From an uncultured Collinsella sp. (lineage in GTDB: Bacteria; Actinomycetota; Coriobacteriia; Coriobacteriales; Coriobacteriaceae), in the NCBI GenBank assembly GCA_902492935.1, contig CABUNJ010000002.1, positions 50,823-114,822 on the forward strand: a stretch of 64,000 nt of DNA. Direction: 5' to 3'. Below, in pieces: positions 24,857 to 32,179 of the stretch; positions within the stretch are counted from its first letter, which is position 1; each line of letters starts with the position of its first letter. The notes under the pieces were generated by a model that searched no databases, had not been told where the DNA came from, and saw nothing but the letters and a program-made list of their open reading frames with translations. A program made the translations under genes and the position numbers.

Positions 24857-25756
24857 GTGTCCGATCGTCCCAAGGCAACTGCTCCCAAGACATCTGAGCG
24901 CAAGGCTGTCGCTGCGGGAGCGCCCGCAGCGAAGAATGGCACCGGTTCGTGGCTTGCGGGCTTTATTACCCGTGCCGCCGCCGGTATCGTTTACGCCGTT
25001 GTCTTTATCCTGTGCCTGGTTTTGGGTATCGTGCCCACGGCCATCTTTGTTTCTGTCATGAGCGGTCTGTGCTGCTATGAGTTTTTCCGTATGACGAGGC
25101 TCGATGGCAAGATGGCTAACGAGCGCATGGGTATCGCTGCCGCCGTACTCTTTCCGCTGTCGGCGTTGGGCGATTCGATGTTGCTGAATGCCCTGCTTTT
25201 TGCCCTGATGCTCGCTGTGGGCATTTGGTATGTCTGGTCGCCGCGTACCCGCATCTCTGATGTGGCCGTGACGCTCATGGGTCCCATCTACACTGGCTTT
25301 ATGCTGTCGGCTATCGTGCTGCTGCGCGATGCCGTGCCCGGTTTTGCCGGCGCCCTGCTTTCAGTGGGCGTTTGCGCGTCCCTTTGGGTCTCCGATTCGT
25401 TTGCCTACATCGTGGGCAGCCGTATCGGCAAGCACAAGATGGTTCCCAAGATCTCTCCTAAAAAGAGCTGGGAGGGGTTTGTCGGCGGCATTCTGGGCTC
25501 GGTTTTGATTTGGCTCATCCTGTGGGCGACGCACTTCTACAAACTCAGCCTGCCCTATGCGCTGCTGTGCGGCTTGGTCGTGTCCATCCTGGGCGTTATC
25601 GGCGACCTCATTGAGTCGCGCATCAAGCGTGGCGTGGGCGTCAAGGATTCCGGCAACCTTATCCCGGGCCATGGCGGCATGCTCGACCGTAGCGACTCGC
25701 TTATCTTTGGCTGCATTACCGCGCAGCTTCTTTTGATGATCGGGGGCGTGCTGTAA
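24857..25756 (+). CDS. cdsA: Phosphatidate cytidylyltransferase
   Basis: CdsA makes CDP-diacylglycerol from phosphatidate and CTP in the membrane. The 299-residue protein has a polar N-terminus of about 35 residues and then about seven to eight membrane segments. The C-terminal CTP-transferase signature is SRIKRGVGVKDSGNLIPGHGGMLDRSDSL (about residues 255-283); upstream, SDSFAYIVGSRIGKHKMVPKISPKKSWEG is typical. The GTG at 24857 is 2 nt after the uppS stop; the stop overlaps the dxr start. Confidence 0.97.
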   Translation: MSDRPKATAPKTSERKAVAAGAPAAKNGTGSWLAGFITRAAAGIVYAVVFILCLVLGIVPTAIFVSVMSGLCCYEFFRMTRLDGKMANERMGIAAAVLFPLSALGDSMLLNALLFALMLAVGIWYVWSPRTRISDVAVTLMGPIYTGFMLSAIVLLRDAVPGFAGALLSVGVCASLWVSDSFAYIVGSRIGKHKMVPKISPKKSWEGFVGGILGSVLIWLILWATHFYKLSLPYALLCGLVVSILGVIGDLIESRIKRGVGVKDSGNLIPGHGGMLDRSDSLIFGCITAQLLLMIGGVL

Positions 25757-26943
25757 TGTCATTCCAGACGACGTATGGCTCCGATGGACGCCTTCGTGTT
25801 GCCATCCTGGGTTGTACGGGCTCTATCGGCACGCAGGCGCTCGATGTGTGCCGTCAGCATGCCGATCGCTTGCAGGTGACGGCGCTGTCCGCTAACTCCA
25901 GTACTTCCGAGCTCGTTGCCGCTGCCCGCGAGTTCTCGGTTCCGGCGGTTGCCGTGGCCGATGTCGCTCATGGCGATGACGCCGTGCTGCAGGAGTTGCC
26001 CGAGGGAACGAAGCTCGGCGTAGGCGCGCAGGCGGTTTGCGAGCTCGCGCGTCGCGACGATGTCGACTGCGTGCTCGTCGCTATTGTGGGTGCCGCCGGT
26101 CTCGAGGCGAGCCATGCGGCCTTGACCTCAAATAAGCGCCTTGCCCTTGCCAACAAGGAGTCCCTCGTCGTCGGTGGCGACTTGCTTATGCCGTTGGCGC
26201 AACCGGGCCAGCTTATTCCAGTCGACTCTGAGCACTCCGCCATCTACCAGTGCTATCTGGGGGAGAACCCGCGCGAGGCTCATTGTATTTGGCTCACCTG
26301 CTCGGGCGGTCCGTTCTTTGGCCGCAGGCGCGATGAGCTCGATCGCGTGACGCGTGCCGATGCCCTCGCACATCCCACGTGGGCCATGGGTGCCAAGATC
26401 ACCATCGACTCCGCCACCCTTATGAACAAGGGCCTGGAGCGTATTGAGGCCATGCATCTGTTTAACTGCGACCTCGATTTCATTAACGTGGTCGTGCAGC
26501 GTCAGTCCAAGATTCACTCTATGGTCGAGTTCGCCGACGGCTCTGTGATGGCGCATCTCGGTGCTTCCGACATGCGTATTCCCATCCAGTTCGCGTTCTC
26601 GTATCCCGAGCGTTGGGATACCCCAGCGCCTCGTATCGATTTCCGCGAGCTGGGGCAGCTCACGTTTGATGCTGCCGACATGGATACCTTCCGCTGTCTG
26701 GCACTGGCCGAGCGTGCCGGCAAGACGGGTGGCACCATGCCGTGCGTGCTCAATGCCGCCAACGAGGTCGCCGTTGATGCCTTCCTGCACGATGGCTGCA
26801 GCTTTACCGATATCGATCGCATTGTGGAATCCTGTATGGATGCCCACGATATGCAGGCAGTCGATTCGTTTGAGCAGCTTCGCGACATCGACGCGTGGGC
26901 GCGTGAAAAAGCTGCGCAGGTGCTCGCCGCAACCCGTTCCTAA
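25756..26943 (+). CDS. dxr: 1-deoxy-D-xylulose 5-phosphate reductoisomerase
   Basis: Dxr is the second enzyme of the methylerythritol phosphate pathway to isoprenoids, NADPH-dependent. The 395-residue protein has VAILGCTGSIGTQALDVC (NADPH binding), LALANKESLVVGGDL, PVDSEHSAIYQCL-like metal-site residues, and LTCSGGPFFG. MGAKITIDSATLMNKGLERIEA follows. The ATG at 25756 overlaps the cdsA stop by one base. ispG of the same pathway lies two genes downstream. Confidence 0.98.
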   Translation: MSFQTTYGSDGRLRVAILGCTGSIGTQALDVCRQHADRLQVTALSANSSTSELVAAAREFSVPAVAVADVAHGDDAVLQELPEGTKLGVGAQAVCELARRDDVDCVLVAIVGAAGLEASHAALTSNKRLALANKESLVVGGDLLMPLAQPGQLIPVDSEHSAIYQCYLGENPREAHCIWLTCSGGPFFGRRRDELDRVTRADALAHPTWAMGAKITIDSATLMNKGLERIEAMHLFNCDLDFINVVVQRQSKIHSMVEFADGSVMAHLGASDMRIPIQFAFSYPERWDTPAPRIDFRELGQLTFDAADMDTFRCLALAERAGKTGGTMPCVLNAANEVAVDAFLHDGCSFTDIDRIVESCMDAHDMQAVDSFEQLRDIDAWAREKAAQVLAATRS

Positions 26944-26968
26944 CCCATAAGGATTGCTTTTTCGTTTT

Positions 26969-28330
26969 ATGGATACTGTTCTGAGCGTTCTTTCATCGGT
27001 CTTTTGGGGCCTGCTGATGCTTTCCGTCCTCGTGTTTTTGCACGAGGGCGGTCACTTTTTGGCGGCACGTGCTTGCGGCGTCCGTGTGACCGAGTTCTTT
27101 TTGGGCCTGCCGTGCCGCTTTGACATCCATTACACGTCGCGTCGCATTGGAACCAAGTTTGGCGTGACCCCGCTGCTGCTGGGTGGCTACGCTGCCATCT
27201 GCGGTATGGATCCGACCGATGTCTCGTGCGCCGATCGCGTGCTCGCGGCTGTCTATCGTCATGGTCGCGTGACCGTGGCCGACCTTGCTGTCGAGCTCGA
27301 GCTTTCCGAGGAGGATGTGCTCGAGGCTTGTGCTCTGTTGCTGGGCTGGGGCTCCATCGCACCTTGGTATGAGGAAGGGGAGAAGCCCTTACCGAGCTAC
27401 TATCCCACCAAGTATCAGACGCTGCCGCGAGACGCGGCGGGCTACACCACCTTTGACGGCCGCCGGTTCGATCGAGAGCATGCGACTGCCGAGGGCGATG
27501 TGTGGGAGCTGCCGTGCGGCGAGGCTGATTTCTTGGCGCAAGAGCGTTCGCACACTTATCTTGGCCAGGGTTTTCTCAAGCGCGCCTTTATGCTGCTCGC
27601 GGGCATTCTCGTCAATATCCTGACGGGCTTTTTGCTCCTTATGAGTATCTATTCCATTGCGGGTGTCACCGTGCCGATGGATACCAACGTGATCGGTCAG
27701 GTTGACGAGGGGTCGATTGCCGCCAAGGCAGGTATTGAGGGCGGCGACGCGATCCTTTCGGTCGACGGTGTCTCATGTTCCACTTGGATGGACGTCTACG
27801 ATGCTATCGGCAAGGCCGCCGGTAAGGACGATATCGCCATTGTGTATGAGCGCGACGGCAAGCAGCATTCGACCTCGGTTGCGCTCAAAGAGGACGAGCG
27901 GTTAGGTGTGTGTGCTTCTACGGAGGTAGTCCGTTTGGACCCCATCACGTCGGCTCGCCTGTCTTTCTCCTATGTCGTGCAGACAGCGGAGGGCGTGATG
28001 CGCCTACTCCAGCCGCAGCATACGATGGAGATTCTCGATCAGTCTTCTTCGATCGTGGGTATTAGCGTTATGTCCTCACAGGCTGCTGCTGCCGGCCCTG
28101 CCACGTTCCTTTCGCTTGCCGCCCTCATTTCGTTCTCGCTTGGCTTTATGAACCTGCTGCCCATCCCACCACTCGATGGCGGCAAGCTGGTCATCGAGAT
28201 CATTCAAAAGGTTGCCGGTCGTGAGCTGCCACTCAAGGTCCAGACGATTGTGAGCTATGTGGGCATCGCGCTCTTTGCGCTTCTGTTTGTCTATATGCTT
28301 CGTTCCGACATCCTTCGATTTATTCTGTAG
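26969..28330 (+). CDS. rseP: RIP metalloprotease RseP (M50) with an extra cytosolic domain
   Basis: RseP-type site-2 proteases cut membrane-embedded substrates such as anti-sigma factors and signal peptide remnants. The 453-residue protein has HEGGH at 25-29 in its first membrane helix, a PDZ domain (about residues 240-315) and NLLPIPPLDGG (Asp403, third zinc ligand). Between GGYAAICGM (72-80) and the second membrane helix (about 204) is an unusual insert of about 120 residues. Its first part (about 88-130) reads like a winged helix. The ATG at 26969 is chosen over a TTG at 26954 that sits on the ribosome site. Confidence 0.93.
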   Translation: MDTVLSVLSSVFWGLLMLSVLVFLHEGGHFLAARACGVRVTEFFLGLPCRFDIHYTSRRIGTKFGVTPLLLGGYAAICGMDPTDVSCADRVLAAVYRHGRVTVADLAVELELSEEDVLEACALLLGWGSIAPWYEEGEKPLPSYYPTKYQTLPRDAAGYTTFDGRRFDREHATAEGDVWELPCGEADFLAQERSHTYLGQGFLKRAFMLLAGILVNILTGFLLLMSIYSIAGVTVPMDTNVIGQVDEGSIAAKAGIEGGDAILSVDGVSCSTWMDVYDAIGKAAGKDDIAIVYERDGKQHSTSVALKEDERLGVCASTEVVRLDPITSARLSFSYVVQTAEGVMRLLQPQHTMEILDQSSSIVGISVMSSQAAAAGPATFLSLAALISFSLGFMNLLPIPPLDGGKLVIEIIQKVAGRELPLKVQTIVSYVGIALFALLFVYMLRSDILRFIL

Positions 28331-28343
28331 GGGAGTGTTTGGA

Positions 28344-29426
28344 TTGTCTTTATCCCATTCTTTGCCGCGCGAGCTGACGCGCCCCGTGCATGTGGGCGGC
28401 GTGCAGATCGGCGGCGGCGCGCCGGTGGTGGTTCAGTCCATGACCTGCACTGATACCGCCGATGCCCAGGCAACGCTTGGGCAGGTTCGCGCGTTGGCGC
28501 AGGCAGGCTGCGATATCGTGCGCGTGAGTGTACCCACCGAGGCCGCGCTCGAGGGCTTTCGTACCATCTGTGCTGAGTCCCCGGTGCCGATCGTCGCCGA
28601 TATTCACTTTAACCATAAGCTCGCCATTGGTGCCGTTGAGGCCGGTGCTGCCAAGCTGCGCATCAATCCCGGCAATATCGGCGATTGGGCCAAGGTTGAC
28701 GCGGTGATCGATGCTGCTGGTGCCGCGGGCTGTGCGATTCGTATCGGCGTCAATGCCGGTTCACTCGAGCAGGATATCGCCGAGCGCGAAGACCTCACGC
28801 AGCCCGAAAAGCTCGTGATGTCGAGCGAGCGCTTCGTCAAGCACTTTGAGGACCGCGGCTTTACGAACATTGTGCTTTCGGCCAAGGCCCATAGCGTGCA
28901 AACGACGCTCGATACCTATCGAGCCCTGTCGCGTGAGATTCCCCACGTTCCGCTTCACCTGGGCGTGACGGAGGCGGGGACCAAGCTCCAGGGCACCATC
29001 AAGAGCTCTGTAGGCTTGGGTATCTTGCTTTCCGAAGGCATTGGCGACACCATGCGTGTGTCGCTCACGGCCGATCCGGTCGAGGAGCCGCCGGTCGCTT
29101 GGGGTATCCTGCAGTCCCTTGGCCTGCGCCGCCGTGGTCCCGAGATCGTCTCGTGTCCCACGTGCGCTCGTTGCCAGGTCAACCTCATTCCCATCGCCGA
29201 GGAGGTTACCGAGCGACTGAAGAACTATTCTGCGCCGCTTTCCATCGCCGTGATGGGATGTGCCGTTAATGGCCCCGGCGAGGCTTCCGACGCCGACTTG
29301 GGCGTGGCCTGTGGACGAGGTCAGGGCCTGCTCTTTTCGCATGGCCAGATCATTGGTAAAGTAGCTGAGGATCAAATTGTCGACGCGCTCATGGCCGAGG
29401 TCGACAAGCTTATTGAGGAGAAATAA
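28344..29426 (+). CDS. ispG: 4-hydroxy-3-methylbut-2-enyl diphosphate synthase (IspG)
   Basis: IspG makes HMBPP from methylerythritol cyclodiphosphate using a [4Fe-4S] cluster. The 360-residue protein has PVVVQSMTCTDTADAQATLGQVRALAQAGCDIVRV and KLRINPGNIGDWAKVDAVIDAA. The C-terminal cluster ligands are CPTCARC and GCAVNGPGEASDADLG. The TTG at 28344 has GGGGAG 8 nt upstream. The short form without the plant-type insertion is normal for bacteria. Confidence 0.96.
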   Translation: MSLSHSLPRELTRPVHVGGVQIGGGAPVVVQSMTCTDTADAQATLGQVRALAQAGCDIVRVSVPTEAALEGFRTICAESPVPIVADIHFNHKLAIGAVEAGAAKLRINPGNIGDWAKVDAVIDAAGAAGCAIRIGVNAGSLEQDIAEREDLTQPEKLVMSSERFVKHFEDRGFTNIVLSAKAHSVQTTLDTYRALSREIPHVPLHLGVTEAGTKLQGTIKSSVGLGILLSEGIGDTMRVSLTADPVEEPPVAWGILQSLGLRRRGPEIVSCPTCARCQVNLIPIAEEVTERLKNYSAPLSIAVMGCAVNGPGEASDADLGVACGRGQGLLFSHGQIIGKVAEDQIVDALMAEVDKLIEEK

Positions 29427-31148
29427 ATGACTCGAGCAATGTATATGTCTAAGCTTTACGCGCCGACGCTCAAAGAGGATCCGGCGGACGCTGAGCTCGC
29501 CAGCCACCGCCTGCTGCTCCGTGCCGGCATGATCCGCAAGGAGGCCGCCGGTCTGTATTCCTACCTGCCGCTTGCTTGGCGCTCGATCCGCAAGATTGAG
29601 AACATCGTGCGCGACGAGATGGACGCTGCCGGCGCCCAGGAGCTCATGATGCCCATTATGGTTGACGCTGAGTTGTGGCGTGAGTCCGGCCGCATCGACG
29701 CCTATGGCAAGGAGCTTGTGCGCTTTGACGACCGTCACGGTCGCGAGTTCGTGCTGGGCCCCACGCACGAGGAGACCGTCACGGCCCTGGTGCGCAACGA
29801 GCTGCGCTCCTACAAACAGCTGCCCGTCAACCTGTACCACATCCAGGATAAGTTCCGCGACGAGTTCCGTCCCCGCTTTGGCCTGATGCGTGGCCGCGAG
29901 TTCATCATGAAGGACGCCTATAGCTTCTCCGCCACGCAGGAGAGCCTGCAGGAGGAGTACGACAAGATGAAGCAGGCCTATGCCAACATTTGCGAGCGCT
30001 GCTACATCAAGGCTCTGCCCGTTGTCGCCGACTCCGGCGAGATCGGTGGCGATACCTCCGTCGAGTACATGGCTTTGGCCGACGCCGGCGAGGCTTCGCT
30101 CGTCTACTGCGACGATTGCGGCTTCGCTGCCGACGATGAGGCCGCAAGCACCAAGGTCGTTGTGACCGAGGGTCCTGGCGACGGTACGCTTACCAAGGTC
30201 GAGACTCCGGGCATGGGCACCATCGAGGCCGTTGCAAGGTTCTTTGGGTTCCCCGAGAACGGCACGCGCAAGTCGCTGGCACTCATCGACGCCGAGGGCA
30301 AGCCCGTCGTGGCCATTGTCCCGGGTGATCATGAGCTCAATGACTGCAAGGCCGAGCACGTCTTTGGCAAGGGTTATCGTATGATGACCGATGAGGAGCT
30401 CCAGACCTACGGTCTGCATAAGGGTTTTATCGGACCGGTTAACCTGCCCGAGGGCATTCGTCTGGTGTGCGACGAGAGCCTGCGCGAGTCCAAGCAGTGG
30501 GCCTGCGGTGCCAACGAGGTCGATTATCACTTTACCGGTGCCTGCCCCGAGCGCGACTTTACCGTCGACGAGTGGGCCGACTTGGTAACCGTCGTTGCCG
30601 GCGATCCCTGCCCGCACTGCGGCAAGCCGCTCTCTGCTGCTCGCGGCATCGAGGTCTCTCAGGTCTTCCAGCTGGGCACAAAGTATTCCGAGGCCATGGG
30701 TGCCACCTTTATGGACGAGGACGGCAAGGAGAAGCCGCTGATCATGGGCTGCTACGGCGTTGGTGTATCCCGCTCGCTCGCTGCCGTCGTGGAGCAGCAC
30801 AATGACGAGCACGGTATCGTCTGGCCGGTCTCTGTTGCTCCCTACGAGGTCGCGGTGATTCCGCTCGATCCCAAGAAGGAAGAGTGCGCTACCGTCTGCG
30901 AGCAGATTGTTGATGGCCTATGTGCCGAGGGTATCGAGGTCGTCGTCGATGACCGCGACGAGCGTCCCGGCTTTAAGTTTGCCGATAATGATCTCATGGG
31001 CTTCCCGTATCAGGTCGTGCTCGGCAAGCGCGGCCTTAAGAACGGCACTGTCGAGCTCAAGGACCGCGCCACGGGCGAGCGCGAGGACGTCGCCATCGAC
31101 GAGGTCGTCGCCAAGGTCGCCGAGCTTGTGAAGGCGGCCCGTCGTTAA
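29427..31148 (+). CDS. proS: Prolyl-tRNA synthetase (bacterial type with editing domain)
   Basis: ProS charges tRNA-Pro. The 573-residue length and the INS editing domain between class II motifs 2 and 3 (about residues 220-400, with TRKSLALID-type region) mark the bacterial type. Motif 2 is FRDEFRPRFGLMRGREFIMKDAYSF and motif 3 is GCYGVGVSRSLAAVVE. A C-terminal anticodon domain begins near PYEVAVIPL. The ATG at 29427 follows the ispG stop directly, with GAGGAG 6 nt upstream. It closes the pyrH operon. Confidence 0.98.
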   Translation: MTRAMYMSKLYAPTLKEDPADAELASHRLLLRAGMIRKEAAGLYSYLPLAWRSIRKIENIVRDEMDAAGAQELMMPIMVDAELWRESGRIDAYGKELVRFDDRHGREFVLGPTHEETVTALVRNELRSYKQLPVNLYHIQDKFRDEFRPRFGLMRGREFIMKDAYSFSATQESLQEEYDKMKQAYANICERCYIKALPVVADSGEIGGDTSVEYMALADAGEASLVYCDDCGFAADDEAASTKVVVTEGPGDGTLTKVETPGMGTIEAVARFFGFPENGTRKSLALIDAEGKPVVAIVPGDHELNDCKAEHVFGKGYRMMTDEELQTYGLHKGFIGPVNLPEGIRLVCDESLRESKQWACGANEVDYHFTGACPERDFTVDEWADLVTVVAGDPCPHCGKPLSAARGIEVSQVFQLGTKYSEAMGATFMDEDGKEKPLIMGCYGVGVSRSLAAVVEQHNDEHGIVWPVSVAPYEVAVIPLDPKKEECATVCEQIVDGLCAEGIEVVVDDRDERPGFKFADNDLMGFPYQVVLGKRGLKNGTVELKDRATGEREDVAIDEVVAKVAELVKAARR

Positions 31149-31177
31149 TCGACGATTTCGCTTGTAGTTCGCTACAC

Positions 31178-31227
31178 GGGGCGGCCCTGCATTTCTCCAA
31201 TGGGGGAGATGCAGGGCCGCCCTTTTA
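31178..31227 (+). terminator. Terminator after proS
   Basis: A 20-bp stem (31178-31197 with 31203-31222, a few wobble pairs) is followed by TTTTAT. It ends the eight-gene pyrH-proS operon. Confidence 0.9.
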
Positions 31228-31251
31228 TCTTGCCAGCGTACTCAATAGCTA

Positions 31252-31294
31252 AAAGGAAACCCCACAGCCCATGCGAACTGCGGGGTTTTCCTTT
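31252..31294 (-). terminator. Terminator for the adhE/kinase strand
   Basis: AAAGGAAACCCCACAG (31252-31267) pairs with 31278-31294, with one bulge and one wobble. On the - strand the stem is followed by CTTTT. It lies 33 nt past the stop of the - strand kinase gene. Confidence 0.75.
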
Positions 31295-31326
31295 GTGCCT
31301 CCGATGCGAAATGAATCGCTCAGATA

Positions 31327-32091
31327 TTACTGATAATCGACGACGTCGATCCAGTTCTTTAGGAACTCATCGTTCACGTTGCGCTTACGAGCGAGCTCGG
31401 AAGCGGCGACGATGCTCGTCCACTGACGCACGACCTGCATGGGCATGTCGGCGCGGTCGCAGTAGAGCTCCAGGTAGGCCTCGGCCTGGTCCTTGCTGCT
31501 GAGGGCAAAGAGCAGGTAGGTGGTGGCAACGTCGGCAGCAGGGGAGCCCTGGGTAGCGTGTGCCCAGTCGCACACATAGAGCTGGCCGTCGTCGCCGACG
31601 ATGACGTTGGAGGGGTTGAAGTCGCCGTGGCAGACCTTGAACTCCTTGGTCATGCCGTCCAGACGCTCCTGAAGGTTGTAGCGCGTGGTGGCATTGAGCT
31701 GATCAAGGCTGTCGATCATGCGGGCGAACTTGTCGCGCTGACGGTTGAGCAGCGGGGAGGTGTAGCCGTGGATCTCGATCTGGAGGTCGACGAACATCTC
31801 GAGGTACTCACCAAAGCGCTGGGGCTCGGCAGTCATCTTCTCGGCAAGGGTGGTGCCTGGAACCTTCTCGGTCACGAGAGCCCAGCCGTTGGCGTTCTCG
31901 AGCTGGGAAACCTCGAGAGCCTTGGGGCTGCGGATGCCGCACTCATTGATGCGGGCAAGATTCAAAGCCTCGTTGAACACGTCGGAGACGGGCTTGGTCT
32001 CGTTAAAGACCTTGACGATCTTGTCGACCAGGTCGTAAACGACCTTGTTGCCACGACGGACGAGCTCGGTCTTGGAATCGGGGAGCAGCAT
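31327..32091 (-). CDS. APH-family small-molecule kinase of unknown substrate
   Basis: The 254-residue protein belongs to the aminoglycoside/choline kinase fold. The catalytic Brenner motif VCHGDFNPSNVIV lies at about residues 153-165, and the metal-binding VCDWAHATQGSPAADVATTYLL at about 173-194. The N-terminal lobe (VVRRGNKVVYDL, LVTEKVPGTTLAE) is short. Similar proteins phosphorylate choline, sugars, aminoglycosides or amines; nothing here fixes the substrate, and resistance is not implied. It lies 88 nt downstream of adhE on the same strand, separated by a GC-rich hairpin. Confidence 0.8.
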   Translation of the reverse strand: MLLPDSKTELVRRGNKVVYDLVDKIVKVFNETKPVSDVFNEALNLARINECGIRSPKALEVSQLENANGWALVTEKVPGTTLAEKMTAEPQRFGEYLEMFVDLQIEIHGYTSPLLNRQRDKFARMIDSLDQLNATTRYNLQERLDGMTKEFKVCHGDFNPSNVIVGDDGQLYVCDWAHATQGSPAADVATTYLLFALSSKDQAEAYLELYCDRADMPMQVVRQWTSIVAASELARKRNVNDEFLKNWIDVVDYQ

Positions 32092-32124
32092 GATTGCATC
32101 CTTTCAACGATGCGATAGAAGCAA

Positions 32125-32160
32125 CGGCGGGGGCGTGCGTACACCCGTGCACCCCCGCCG
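32125..32160 (-). terminator. Hairpin between adhE and the APH-family gene
   Basis: CGGCGGGGG pairs perfectly with CCCCCGCCG (32125-32133, 32152-32160), with weaker pairs inside. On the - strand it follows adhE and is followed by TTGCTTCT, a weak T-tract, so partial read-through into the kinase gene is possible. Confidence 0.65.
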
Positions 32161-32179
32161 CAAATAACCGTGCTAAAAA

